A stretch of 64,000 bases of DNA from Erigeron canadensis (GCF_010389155.1 NC_057769.1:28706735-28770734); one strand, 5' to 3'. Shown: positions 16,266 through 28,612, counted from the stretch's first letter. Translations and numbers: made by a program. Notes: generated by a model not told the origin, from the letters alone.

Positions 16266-19200
16266 ATGGCTGATCGTAACTTGGTGGCAGTTAAGCCAAT
16301 ATGGATGAAACAAGCAGAAGAGGCAAAAATAAAGAGTGAAGCTGAGAAAGATGCTGCAGCTAAGGCTGCATTTGAGGCTACGTTTAAGGATGTTGAGAAG
16401 AATCGAGAGCCTGCTGCTTTGTCGGATAGCGATGGCGATGAAGAAGAGGATTTGACTAACAAGCCTATTGGGCCGGTTGACCCTTCTAAGTGCACGGCTG
16501 CTGGGACTGGTGTTGCAGGGGGGACTGCATGTGCACAGTCTTCATTTGTGGTCGTTACGAAGGATTCGGATGGTCGTAAGGTCCCCAAGGGTGGAGCTCA
16601 AGTGAAGGTGAAGGTTTCACCTGGAGTGGGTGTTGGAGGGGCTGAACTGGAAGGTATTGTTAAGGATATTGGGGATGGGACATATACAGTCACTTATGTT
16701 GTTCCAAAGAGAGGAAACTACATGCTGGATGTCGAGTGTGACGGGAAGCCTATCATGGGAAGCCCGTTCCCTGTTTTCTTTAGTGCAGGTATTGTAATGT
16801 CACGCTTCAGGTGTATGCCTGTTTTCTCATGTTTATATTATATTTTTTCATTTATGATTACCTTTATCATGGTAAACTAAAATAGTACCTGCTAAAAAGT
16901 CGCTTTAACTTTACCATACCCAGTGAATAGCACACAATCAACCTGATTGGGGTAGGGCTGCTGCTTTATTTTTCCTTTCTCAGAAGCTAGCAATGTACAA
17001 CATTCTAGACTTGGGTTGACCAAATGTGAACTTTTTATATGTGTTACTTCTAGGTGTGTTTTCTTTTGCTGAAAAGAACGGGGAATATGGTCTTGAATTC
17101 GCCAATCGTCACATTTAGGCTTTGACACAAGCTTTTCAAGAGCTTTAGCCTTTTATTCTAAACTAAAAGCTCCTAAAGTTTTAAAAGCTTTGTTTGGATG
17201 CAACTAGCTTTAGCTTTTATTTGAAACAAAAGCTCCAAAATGAACCACTACTTGAAGTTTCAGGAGCTTTAACTTTTGATTAAGCTTTTAATCTTTAAAA
17301 GTTACACGAATATCCCTTGAAGTTGCAACTACACCTACCATACCAAACACTTTTAAAAAATAAAAGCTCTAGCTAACAACTTTACTTAAGAACTACGTCT
17401 TACAGCTCCAACTAAAAGCTACATCTATAAGCTACAGCTACCAGCTACAACTACTTTTGCCAAACATACCCTTAATGTGTTGGTCTGTCTTAAATGTTTT
17501 CAAGATAAGGTTCTAGATGTAGCTAACTTTGATTTTGCATTTGTTTTGTCAGGCACGACTACAGGGCTTTTGGGCTTTGCTCCACAGTTGAATTTCCCAA
17601 ATATGGTCAACCAGACCATGCCAAACATGCCAAATTACTCTGGTTCTGTTTCAGGGGCATTTCCAGGACTTCTTGGTATGATTCCTGGTATTATTCCTAG
17701 TGCCTCAGGTGGGGTCGTCCTGCCTGGGATTGGAGCATCACTTGGGGAAGTTTGCCGAGAATACTTAAGTGGACGATGTCTTAAAACTGATTGCAAGTTC
17801 AATCATCCTCCACACAACCTGCTGATGACTGCTTTTGCTTCCACAAGCACCATGGGAACTCTTAGTCAAGCCCCAATGGCGCCATCAGCTGCTGCAATGG
17901 CAGCTGCACAGGCCATTGTTGCTGCTCAAGCACTTCAAGCACATGCTTCTAGTGCACAAGCTAGCTCCTCTAAAGACAATTCTGGTATGAAATTTCCTGG
18001 CTTTAATTTGTTAAGTATGAAGTATCTCCTGTTAAGATAACAACCAAGAGTTGAATTTTTGCTTGATATAGTTAAAACCATTAGAGCTTTGTCTAACTTT
18101 CCATGATTTTGGTAACATAGTTTTTTCTCCTGCATGGTCTTTATTGGTTGCAAGGTCGATTTTGGAAAGTTACCTAGGTAAAGTTGTATATTTTAAGTGA
18201 TAAGTACATAAAGGGTCCAGCACTTTTTGTCAAGCACTTTTTGTCAAGCACTTTTTGTCAAGCTTTAGATCTGATCTCTTGACATACAATTTTTTGTCGG
18301 TTCTAACTGTAAGTAACTATGGTTCCCCCCATCACATTTAGGACTCTGTTGGCTGTTAGTGGGCACCATCAAATAAAACATGGCTCTCAGATGTCACTAA
18401 TTTAGGAACTTATAAAAAGTACTTTCCATTCATTTTCTTTATGATGGATATATGAAAAAGTACTATACCCACCAATTTCCTGACTTTTTTTGTGGAGCCG
18501 GCTCAACTTATTTGTGGCCTTAAACGAAATCGATTTTAGAGGCTTTCTTTTTCTGTGTGTACATCTAATGCGGAGCCGGCTCAACTCTTTTTGTGGCCTT
18601 AAACGAAATCGATTTTGGAGGCTTTCTTTTTATAATCTCTAACAAATTTCTCTTCTATTCGGGCATAAGATACAAGTTTGAAGTTCCAAAGCAAATAATG
18701 AGACGGTGATGTAGTAAACACAATAAACACATGAATAAATTATGTGAGATAAATCATTATTAGTAATCAAAATCAAATCAATACATAGAAAGATAATGTA
18801 TTTAAGAAAAATATAAAAGAAACCATACAGGAAAGATGGAACATTTATGGTTGGAGACTCGGAGCGGTTGTTTCTTAATCCACTACATATACACATATTT
18901 GTGTTGTCCTAGTGGCTACTTTCTTATGTTAAAAATACCAAGTAAAAAAAGCCCTATGTTAAAAAAGTCCAAATCTAGATTAAAATTTGAGGCCTTGTAA
19001 ATTTAGGGCCTAAAGCACCTGCCTAACCCAAAAATATAATAGAGCCGGCAGTTCTAATGGCAGGTGAAAGTTGGCATTTTAATGATGCTACAGGACGTGT
19101 GTATATGTTTTTGGTATTTAATGATGCTACAGAACGTGTGTATATGTTTTTGGTATGAGTGAATCTATGGGTGTGTAGTGGAATTTATGGGCATGTGGTA

Positions 19201-22200
19201 GCATTGATGTACATTATCGGATAGTGTGTATATATGTATATATTGCTGTGCGGGTATGTATGTCTGGATTGTAACAAGATTAATAATTTTTTACACCTAA
19301 TAACAGAATTAAGGGCAAATAATGTTCACTATTGGTTACTTGATGTACAAGTTTTCATTCTAAGTAATGCATTCAGCACGAGAAGTTGAGAACTGATTTT
19401 CACAACGTAAATCATTTTTTACGCCTGATTCTTTGACTTTAGACTGTTATCCTCACCTTATATGGGTTTTCTTGATTAATGTACATTATTACATTAATGT
19501 AATGATTTTCTCATTTAAAAGTAATACGATGAAAGATATTTTAATATGCAGAGATCATGGTGGACACCAAGGCATTTTGGTGGTTGGATACCATCATAAT
19601 TTGCCTTTGCCATGAGTAAGTTTGATATTCCAGTGATTGCAACTTATTTTTTGCTTTTTACTTGGCAGGATCAGCAGATAAGGCAGCAAAGAGCGAGTCC
19701 TTAAAGAAGACTTTACAAGTTAGTAACCTCAGCCCGCTGCTTACTGTGGATCAGCTGAAACAGTTTTTTAGTTTTTGTGGCACCGTTGTAGATTGTAGCA
19801 TCACCGAATCCAAGCATTTTGCTTACATAGAATATTCAAAAGCTGAAGAAGCAACTGCTGCACTTGCATTAAATAACATGGATGTTTTAGGCCGGCCGTT
19901 GAATGTTGAAATGGCCAAGTCATTACCTCAGAAGCCTGCTAATTCTGCTCTTGGTTCATCTTCTTTGCCAATGGTGATGCAGCAGGCTGTTGCAATGCAG
20001 CAAATGCAGTTTCAGCAGGCTCTTATAATGCAGCAAACCATGAATGCACAACAGGCAGCTAATCGAGCAGCAACCATGAAAAATGCAACAGAATTGGCAG
20101 CAGCTAGAGCTGCAGAAATAAGTATGAAGTTAAAAGCGGAAGGGATAATTGGAATTGGAAATGAAGATGAATCAGTTAAAACTCACAGGTAATAATAATC
20201 CATATGTTATTAGCTGTTATCTATGATGCTGGCATGTACTTAACTAGAGTGGATTCTGTGACTTTGACTTAAAGTTTAGAGTAACATCTTGAACAAATTT
20301 GTTGCCTCATGTTACCTGGATAGTACCTTATTCTTCAAGTAATCTAGAAAGTATCTTAGGCACATTTTTATAAAAACCGGGCAATGTTGAAAGCATTACT
20401 CGGACGGTTCTACCTTAGTGTGGTCAATTTATCTTTAGATGATTTCATGTCTTAAAGTTACTTGGGATTTGCTTTTCATCATAAGTGTGGAAAGAGATTG
20501 ATACAACTTTGTGGTTTAACCCCTCAACAAGTGGAGGTGTCAAAATCAGCAAGTAGCTGGGTTGCAGGTATCTGGTCAAAACGAATAGTTATTTGGCAGA
20601 TCAAAATGGTCGGTTAAGCTAGTACGAGGTCACTTTCTTTCTGTAAAGTATTGGTTTTAGAGTTCTTGGTGCTTTAAAATGATTTCAGAAATTATTATTA
20701 CATTTCAATAACAGTATTATAATTTGCTGAGTCAATTGATTTAGGAAGTTTTATGCATTGAAAATACATTTCACTCGATGTTTGATACGTTTTGCCATTT
20801 TCTTTTTGATCTAACTTTGATCTACATTACCCATTTATCTGTTAAACTTAATAAATATTTGACCCTATATTTCTTATGAATGATACTTAAGGTAACGACT
20901 GTCAGTTTACCATGATTGATACTTCATAATTCTCCTATCTTTTTTTTTTTGTTTAATAGCTGATGCCTATTAGCATTGTAGGTCACCATCTCCTGTCCCT
21001 GCAAGGTCAAGATCTAAATCGAAATCTCCAATCATATATAAAAGAAATCGGAGGTCTCGTTCTTATTCACCACCGCCTCGCCGTGTGAGAGATTATAGGT
21101 CCAGGTCACCTATAAGAGGTCGCCATTACAACAGTTATGAGTATGACAGACGGTCTTATAGGGACACTAGGGGTGGTAGTGACAGGGATAGAAGACGAGA
21201 TTATGGCAGATCAAATGATCGCCATTCTTGGAGAAATAGGAGCCGAAGTGTTAGCCCAGTGACAAAAAAGTCTTATCGTAATGGTTCAGAATCTCCAAAA
21301 CGCCGTCGCGAAAGTCCAACTCATAGGTCCAAAAAGTCTTCTCGTGCCAATTCTAGGTCACCTGCTAGTCATCGTGATGTTCAAAGCAAAGATAAATATA
21401 GAAGACGTTCCAGGTCAGCATCTTTGGATGCCAAGCATCGGTCTAATGATAAATTAGAAGACAAAGAGGAAAGATCAAAGTATCGTGATGATCAAAGTAA
21501 AGAAAAACACAGAAGACGTTCTAGGTCAGCATCTTTGGATGCCAAGCGTCGGTCAGTTGACAAATTAGATGTCAAGGAGGAAAGATCAAAGCATCATGAT
21601 CGGCGGCGTTCTAGGTCTAAATCTATAGAAAATAAGCACCGATCTGGTGATAAATCGGGTGACACAAAACAAAGGGATCGTAGGCGATCCAGGTCACCAC
21701 CAGCAGACGATAAGCATCGAAGTCGTAACAGTTTGAGTGCAAAAGCTTCAGATGAAGGTAAATTAAGGCATAGGAGACGATCCAGGACTAGGAGTCCTGA
21801 AGATAACCACCGGAGTGATAGAACTGATAGAAGCAGGAAAGATAAGTCAAAGTCAAAGTATCATGGTAGAAGGCAATCCAGGTCAGCATCACCCGAAGTG
21901 AAACGTCACAAAGGGAGTAGAAAATCTCCAGGAGGGTCGGATGAACACAGACCAAAAAACAGAAAGCGGTCAAGGTCTAGGTCAAAGTCAGTAGAACATG
22001 GCCGATTGAACGAGGATTTAGATGGCGGTAAAGATAAAGATGTTGATGATCTACGAGAGCCCGTATCTTCTGGTGATATTAAATCAAACAATTTGAAGGA
22101 TTTTAAGGATGATGGAGCATCCTTTTCATCGCCTGAGGGTGCGGGAGACCTCCATAAGTCTGAAGGTGGTAGAAATGTTGAAAGAGATCATGACATAGCT

Positions 22201-22218
22201 GAGGTTGATGACGCATGA
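16266..22218 (+). CDS. IRR: Filamin-like / CCCH / RRM / RS-domain RNA-binding protein (IRR-type splicing regulator), 903 aa
   Basis: Four coding exons: 16266-16788, 17553-17984, 19669-20188, 20982-22218; phases agree. It starts MADRNLVAVK; an in-frame ATG 39 bp upstream is less likely because plant relatives start at MADRN. A charged coiled segment (10-60) leads to a filamin/ABP280-like Ig fold (about 72-174, ending GSPFPVFFSAG). A CX7CX4CX3H zinc finger has C242, C250, C255 and H259, as in muscleblind proteins. One RRM (about 332-402) has RNP2 LQVSNL and RNP1 KHFAYIEY. Then come a Met/Gln-rich stretch and a long RS tail from about 492 with the repeated block RRRSRSASLDAK. Probably nuclear and acting in pre-mRNA processing. 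I equate it with Arabidopsis IRR (At3g23900) from memory; the domains are certain, the name less so. Confidence 0.9.
17118..17471. mobile_element. Harbinger-like MITE (354 bp) in intron 1 of the RS-domain gene, TSD TTA
   Basis: It ends CTTTTGCCAAACATACCC, the inverted form of the TATGTTTGG terminus seen at 62549, and TTA flanks both sides (17115-17117, 17472-17474). The inside is rich in AGCTTTTA and CTACAGCTAC motifs. The left terminus is diverged, so confidence is moderate. Confidence 0.55.
18220..18264 (+). repeat. 14-bp tandem repeat, three copies
   Basis: The unit GCACTTTTTGTCAA is repeated three times without change in intron 2 of the RS-domain gene. It is a recent local expansion. Confidence 0.85.
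18495..19038. mobile_element. Possible hAT-like non-autonomous element with a 78-bp internal tandem duplication
   Basis: GAGCCGGCTCAAC occurs at 18495 and again at 18573, each followed by GTGGCCTTAAACGAAATCGA: a 78-bp duplication. At the far end, AGAGCCGGCAG near 19033 and the preceding AGGCCTTGTAAATTTAGGGCC look like the inverted end of the same family. No clean 8-bp duplication was found. Confidence 0.4.
19081..19158 (+). repeat. 39-bp tandem duplication in intron 2
   Basis: AATGATGCTACAG(G/A)ACGTGTG is followed by TATATGTTTTTGGTA; the block occurs twice, starting at 19081 and 19120, with one difference. Confidence 0.85.
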
Positions 22219-25200
22219 TACGGGACGGGTGGTTTGTCGGTATTCTTGTAAAGCAGTGCTACTTGATAACGCCTTTACAAGTATGCTATGTAGATTTGTA
22301 TTATGAAATCTGGATATTGAGGAGAGGCGCCATGAAAGATTTGCTGGATTTCAGTTTAGCAATCAGAAGTCAGAATGTTATCTCGATCTTTCGGCTCAGT
22401 AGAATAAATGTTGTTTATTTCTTTTGCAGGTTTAATGGGAATATGTGGGACTCGCTCTTTCTGCAAATTTTATTTGGTTAAAATGTTTGAAGAACTTCTC
22501 TGCACCCCTAACTGGAGTCTGCAGTGCAATATTTTTAGCGACTTAATCAGCTTAATGTATGTTCTATTACTACCTCCATAATTAGGCAGTGATATTTTAA
22601 CTGGAATGCCCTTTTAAGGATTATTATTGGTATGTTCTGTTAGTTACTCGCTCTTTCTGTGATTTGCTTACTAGTTATCAGTGGTGTGTCTGGTTTAGAT
22701 AAGTCTTGCATCTTATGATAATTGTATTTGTGATTCAAAAACACGCTTTGTATGATCCATTTGGTGAGCTTTTTTCTTCTTGTATCTTAGAAGTTTGCAT
22801 ATGAGTCGATGCCTTTTTCTTGTTTTATTTTTAGTAGATCGTATGTACTGGCCTTTATTTTTACAGCTGAAAATAGGTTTACCTTGGCCACATTATAATT
22901 TAAACACATGCAGGTTGCTGGCTGGTTTCTTTTGGCGGTTTATCAGATCCATTTGTCAGGGTTTTTTCTTTCCGTTGTATATAAAAGGTATGGAGCTGGA
23001 CAGTGCTAAACGTCAACATCTTTCTTTGTTGAACTTGCCAACTAGTTCGGAGTAGTTTGAACTGAACATAATTATTGCAATAATAAGATTTTCCTTTTAA
23101 CATTTTTTTTTTCTTTCTTTTCTTTTTTTCTTTTTGCTTCCTCTCTTCTTCCTTCTTTTAAAATTGTTTGATTAGGTCAGCTTGTTAAGACAAACTGCAG
23201 CTAGATGTCTCCGAGTTGACAAGGCAGATTGGCTAAACTGAGCACTCTTTTATCCTGGTGAAATAGGATATGTTAGTTGGCAGGTAATGGTCCAGTTTAG
23301 TTATCTTAAGGATTTCTGCTGGGATATGTTGATGTAATATGCTAGGACATGCTTAATTGGTCAAGAAATGTGGATCGATCATAGTAAATGCTCCAAAATT
23401 TTGGATTTTAGTCATTTCTGTTAAAAGATGTCCATTTGGAACCATATTATTTTGTTTCATGTACTACTTTTGGAGGCCGTTTAACTAGGGTAATTTAGAT
23501 ATCTGGAAATAGAGATTTTTACTTGAGTAGACTGCATGCACTTGCTACCATCATGGTAGTACATATTTCAATTCTTTGCTACTCAACTGTATTAATATTT
23601 TAGTTCATGGAACACCATACTTGGTTGAGTTGGTTCCTTGTAGTCTATATAACACATTGATACGATTTTATTTTATTTAAATGTGTATCGCCATCATCAC
23701 AAGACTTTTTTTAAACTAAATTTGATGATCGAGTCGATTCTATGATTATAAGTTCATTTCATACCGGACCAAACCGGAATCTGGATTGTTGGATTTTTCC
23801 AACAAAAAGGAAATCCGCGTTTGAGTTCAGATGGGCATTTGAATTCAAGTGAAGAAAGTCAGTGCTCCTTTCCCAAGTTTTAACTAACGACTGTATCCTC
23901 TTTTAGCTTTCAAGCTACATTTTTGGACCCAGCGCTCTCGGATTATTAATTTCAGGGTGCCTATAGAAATAAAACCGCAAATTTTAGTTCTCTTAAGACT
24001 ACGATTTGACTTGATGGCCGTCCGCTAAGTTTGATGTTTGAGATGTTTGGTTATTATGATGAGCTAAATATTGGCCTAGTGGTCAAGAGTCATGTTGCGC
24101 CACAAAAGTTTTACCGCTAAGAGAAATGGCGGGAAATGGTCCTAGAGATGTTTTGGTTAGGTTGTGTACATGTGCGTCGATAATTTTCGGATAATTTGAA
24201 GAGATAAATACTATTAGTTAAAACTTAAAAAGTTTGTTGATAGCACAAGGTCATCACTAACCTATGAACCGAGGATTTACGGATTAATGTAGAGGTATTT
24301 CTATTTCAAAGAGATGAGGGCTATATATGTTGACCTATTACCACCTTCAGAAAAGAGTAAGCAGATTAAGAGGTTAACATGTCAAAGTCTTTTCGTTGAA
24401 AGAAGCCATTTAATCCCTATCAGACAAGATTTTATATTTTTTCAAAGATATGTAACTCTACTTCCAATTTAAGAGAAAACTCATTATAAGAAAATCAAGA
24501 TGAGATTTGGATCAATTTCTTTTAATATTCTATTGATTTGTTTCTATATCAAAATGACACTGTTAACATGAACGATATAAAAGGTTGTCGGCAGTAAAAG
24601 ATTAATATTTGTCTACTTTTGTGCCACTTAACGAACTACTCTTTAATTAGGTGACGTTTCCTACAGCTAAAAGGAAAGCGATGATGTAGATATGCAAAGA
24701 ACAGAGATGTAAGATTGTTTTTATGGAGGAGTCAATGAAGAGTTGCAGCGACTGATCGACATAGGAAATTTAAGACTGCATTAGTGATGCATCCATCAAT
24801 TAGAACAAGGTCCACACACTTTGAACAATTCCGCGTTATATATATAATACTCCGTATATATTTGTTACCATCTTGACATCTTGTCAAAGTGTACATCAGC
24901 CAGCCAGAAGGATGATTATTTTCGATAGTGCTCATTTATGTTTTGTGTTGTGCTGGGTGTCCTCATACAGTGAATTTCATTAATTGGATTCAATGATCAA
25001 TGGAAGTTTTTTGAACAGCAATAGCAATTGGATTCAAAAAAATTACTTTCGTTTTTAAGAATAATAAGCAACTAGAAATGTACTAGAAGTGTGCACATGC
25101 AATACTCATTGTGATTTAAATATTTTAGTAAGTACACAATGACTAAATACGCGACGAAACCCGGTGTTTGTAAAACTACGAAGAGCAAGGCGTGCATTTA

Positions 25201-25650
25201 CACTTTTCACGCGAAGGAACTCCTCGGGACGTCCCGTACATTGCCCCGAGAGGTGTTCTGGAGAGTGAAAGGGGAAGAGGCGTGAGAAATAGGATCCTAC
25301 CAATTTCAAGGCAAAAAGAATCTTTTACATTGGAAAGAGAAAGGGGGTGGGCCTCACTCCAAACTCTTTTAATAAGGAGGCGTGAAAATAAAGTGTGGGT
25401 CCTTTAAGGAGCTTTCTATTTAATAAGAAGGAACACCTTACTCTGAATAATAAGAAGGAACGCTCCTTGGTGACTGGGTTGCCACGTATCACGAGACGCC
25501 CCTAGTAGAGAATGTCTTGCTCTGGATAATCTAATAGTGGTGCAACAGTGAGAGTTAGGGGTATTATATTACATATCACACTTTTATCAATATATTTTTT
25601 TATATTACTATTTTATTTTTATTAATATATTTCTTTTTACTAACGTAATT
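22219..25650. other. 3' flank of the RS-domain gene and gene-free spacer
   Basis: The first few hundred bases are the probable 3'UTR. A TTTCTTTTGCAG tract ending about 22430 could be the acceptor of a 3'UTR intron, which would be in keeping with regulated splicing of SR-type transcripts. A T/C-rich run lies at 23100-23160. From 25190 to 25520 a GC-richer block (GGAACTCCTC..., GAAGGAACGCTCC, TTGCCACGTATCACGAG) looks like a decayed DNA element. No other gene is visible. Confidence 0.5.
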
Positions 25651-25724
25651 TGGCGGGGACAGGACTCGAACCTGCAATCTTCAGGTCATAAGCCTGACGA
25701 GTTAACCAATTCCTCCACCCCGCT
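25651..25724 (-). pseudogene. trnfM: Mitochondrial-type initiator tRNA-fMet copy with anticodon changed to UAU
   Basis: The minus strand folds as a full cloverleaf: acceptor AGCGGGG/CCCCGCC, a D arm, an anticodon stem TCAGG/CCTGA, and a T arm with GGTTCGAGTCC. Position 1 A faces 72 C, an initiator-type mismatch. The sequence matches plant mitochondrial initiator tRNA as I remember it rather than a nuclear tRNA-Met. The anticodon loop reads CTTATGA, so the anticodon is UAU instead of CAU (one C-to-T change). Most likely this is a nuclear copy of mitochondrial DNA and not functional. The extent of any flanking organellar DNA could not be judged. Confidence 0.75.
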
Positions 25725-25904
25725 TCGCTTTCTTCTCTTGATGTTGACGTTAGTTTTTAATTTATTATTATATATTAACATTTTGTTCTAACTAATTTTA
25801 TTTTGTTTTTATAAAGATTCCATTGGAGTAAAAAGTTTATGAACAACTTTTTTTAAAAAGCTTATATTAAAAGACTTGGCCGTCACTAACACATTTTTAA
25901 TATA

Positions 25905-26132
25905 TTAGTCATGCACAAACAACACGATGACGGCAATAGTGGTAACGGTGTGGTTATGAATGTAAAACTAATTAATGTAAAAAATGAATTAGTATAGTTA
26001 TTGAGAGTAGTTCATTAAGATATTATAAGTATTTTAAGTGAATATCTTTAATATAACGAATATATCAACAATTTAACTTAAAAAATTAGAAGAACTAAAT
26101 GTTTCATAATGTAATATAAATATAGATATAGA
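25905..26132 (-). mobile_element. Probable short Helitron relic (minus)
   Basis: Read on the minus strand it starts TCTATATCTATATT after an A and ends ...GCATGACTAA before T, with a CATCGTGTTGTTTGTGC zone near the end. It shares the AATACTCTTAA-type and GGTGG/ACGG phrases of the other Helitrons in the window. The terminal hairpin is decayed. Confidence 0.4.
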
Positions 26133-26550
26133 TAATATAGGTATAAGCTAGGTAGATACATAATTCGACATATACATTATACAACATATAATACAAAACA
26201 TACTATACAACTAATTCTATTTGATCTATGGTAGCATTTCCCATATAACATGTGCGATGGTACATTTCCTTAGCGTCGAGCCCATGTTCATTCAATGTAG
26301 CTATAAATACGGAAGGTGAAATGTCTAAGTTTTGATGTTGCAATGTTGACAGTGATTGCCGGGGTTGTTAAAAGTATAGAGATTATTCAATACATGTTAG
26401 ACAATTCCTTGATAATAATTTAATACATACTCTTTTAGAAAAAATAGCATAGTTAAATTAAGTGGTTAACACTTTGAGATAAAAGTTAAGGGTTCAATTC
26501 TCATCTTATGTTAAAGCCAGAGGTTTTATATGTTATTCTATCATTTAGAT

Positions 26551-26784
26551 AGTAGTAGTAACTCCCAATGCCGTTTTTCACGGGTTTTGGGTCCCAATAT
26601 CGTCTTCGACGGTGTATGGGGAGGTTGATATGTAAACAACCTTACCCCTACCAAAGGTAGAGAGGCTGCTTCCAGGTTCTACCATAGGTAGAAAAGGACC
26701 TCCAGTCTTGCTGGGTATGAGGATCGAACCCATGACATCTGTTTTCAAAGGTATGAGCTCCAACCACTGATCCAACCCAGTTAG
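26551..26784 (-). mobile_element. tRNA-derived SINE (234 bp) with perfect 15-bp target duplication
   Basis: On the minus strand it opens CTGGGTTGGATCAGTGG (A box TCAGTGGTTGG) and carries the B box GGTTCGATCC. A tRNA-unrelated body follows with GGTAGGGGTAAGGTTG, as in widespread plant Au/TS-type SINEs, and it ends in (ACT)n. TTCTATCATTTAGAT flanks both sides exactly (26536-26550 and 26785-26799). The intact duplication implies fairly recent insertion. RNA polymerase III boxes are intact by eye. Confidence 0.88.
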
Positions 26785-26878
26785 TTCTATCATTTAGATA
26801 AAACATGAAAACAGTCTTTTTTATCTAAGTACAGATAAGACTCTATATCTCAAGCTCCCCCATATATCATTACGGTAT

Positions 26879-26920
26879 TAGGATCCAAAACCCATGAAAA
26901 ACGGCATTGGGTGTTAAAGC
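26879..26920 (+). repeat. Detached SINE tail in inverted orientation
   Basis: CCAAAACCCATGAAAAACGG and then CATTGGGTGTTA repeat the 3' tail of the SINE that ends at 26551, but on the opposite strand. It is a second, truncated copy about 95 bp away. Confidence 0.6.
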
Positions 26921-27718
26921 TTACATAATTACATTTATTTTACATACTCCTTAGAAAACCCTCGACGGTCTTGTCGGCTTGGAGACAATCATTGGCATTT
27001 GGCACCACCTTTTCACATCATTGTTTTTCTCGGTTAAGTGAAAGAGCTAGAAATAAACTTCTTTGAATGCGTATATGTATGTATGTGTAATTTAATGAAA
27101 CAAAGGAAGTGACGTGTCACTCTTGGCATAAATGTGTCAGTTTAAATGTGTTAATGAACTCCATAATTCACTCTTAAGATACACGTTAAGATACCTCAAA
27201 TTCTTTGTGTAATAAATAAATAGATAAATATAAACATCCTTCTTGAAAACAAGAAAAAATATTAAATTGCTCTTTGAAAAATCCTTTTTGAGCTTTTTTC
27301 CGTTAAAATGAATTTTGATAACTTAGAATATACTCTATCAACCATCAATAATAGATAGACGGTCACTTGGGGAATTTGAGAATTTGAAGTTTTGGGTTCA
27401 AATTTTGATGTGAGCAAAGTACTTTTAAGATTGAAGATAAAAGTTTGTTATGAATTTTTTTTAAAATTATAGTTTGATATATGAAAAGACAATCCTCAAG
27501 TAATGATATTTATTGTGCTATTTACTTGCTTGGGTCTTTTCATGCCATATAGATCGGTAATAATTGTACCATATAAGGTACATATATTGTGTCGAAGTTG
27601 CCCAATGTTATGTCTGTACTTTGTACAGAAGGTGGTGAAAAAGTCCGTAAATGATGTAAGAAAAGTAAAAAAAATAAAAAAAAAGCCAACATACTTGTAG
27701 CCTCTTGATTTGGCCTTA

Positions 27719-28020
27719 GGCTATCTCCAATGCTAAGAACGTCCTTCCTTGAGCTACCACATCATATCCTTACAAATCCTTATACATTCTTATAAAAAAA
27801 AATATAAGTAAGGGCACCTAAGGGCACCTTAGGCTATCTCCAACCATACAAACATCCTTACATATCCTTTAACTCCACTAAAAAAAAAAATATAAGTAAG
27901 GGCACCTAAGGACATGCATCAAAAAATCTTTAGTTTTGGACAAGCTTTAACCGCAAATGATATCTAAGGACACCTAAGGGCACCCAAGGGCGTCCAAAAA
28001 CATCCCCATTGGAGATAGTC
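27719..28020. mobile_element. Tourist-like (PIF/Harbinger) MITE, 302 bp, TSD TTA
   Basis: The ends GGCTATCTCCAATG and CATTGGAGATAGTC are inverted repeats, flanked by TTA at 27716-27718 and 28021-28023. A second copy of the left end (TTAGGCTATCTCCAACC) starts at 27830, so a partial duplication or self-nested insertion lies within. The interior repeats AAGGGCACCTAAGG. Confidence 0.85.
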
Positions 28021-28077
28021 TTAGCTACAATACTTCACTTAGAAAAATTTCATGGATTGATATATATATATATATAT

Positions 28078-28601
28078 ATAAGATAGAGATCAAATAAGAA
28101 GGTACCTCAAGGAGAGAAGGTTCGTGTTTTTTTAAAAAAAAAATTTTAGCTTCTTTTTTTGAACTTGTTTTCCTTTTTTTACCTTTTTCATTCTCTCTTT
28201 AATTAATCAATTTCATATAAAAATTTTAAAATTAAAAAAAAAAAATTTTTTTCCAAAGGGCGTAGCCCGTAAGCTATAAGCGAAGCCTCAAAGACTATGG
28301 CGGAGCCATGATAGCTAAGGGCGAAGCCCGTTATGTAGGTTACCCCATCACCGATCACCCTCTATGACCTATCACTCCCACCAGCTACCCCTTATTAATA
28401 TTTTTAAGGGCGAAACCCATACCGTATCCTTACATGTATAACTTACTAACTCGGGTTAGAGAAAAAAATTTTAATTTTTAAATTTTTTTATTTTATGGAT
28501 AGAGTTAATTAACAAAAAATGAAAAAATATCAAAAAAACAAGCTTAAAAAAAACGGACCTTATCTCCTTAAGAACCTTCTCTCTGGATCTCTACCCTATA
28601 T
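28078..28601. mobile_element. Long-TIR MITE (about 525 bp) between (TA)n runs
   Basis: The left arm TAGAGATCAAATAAGAAGG continues CTCAAGGAGAGAAGGTTCG and ends in a T run. The complement of the right end reads TAGAGATCCAGAGAGAAGG, then TTAAGGAGATAAGGTCCG and a T run. The inverted repeat is about 55 bp with scattered mismatches. Inside are GGGCGAAGCCCGT-type short inverted motifs and a TCACCCTCTATGACCTATCA phrase that recurs in the Helitron at 56613-57080. The (TA)n on both sides hides the target duplication. Confidence 0.65.
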
Positions 28602-28612
28602 ATATATATATA

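Noticed and set aside
16262..16588. 108-codon minus-strand ORF
   Set aside because: Antisense of the first coding exon of the RS-domain gene.
26461..26520. Possible tRNA-like A and B boxes (GTGGTTAACAC, GGGTTCAATTC) on the plus strand
   Set aside because: Too short and without acceptor-stem pairing or a tail; may be a SINE head fragment but cannot be supported.
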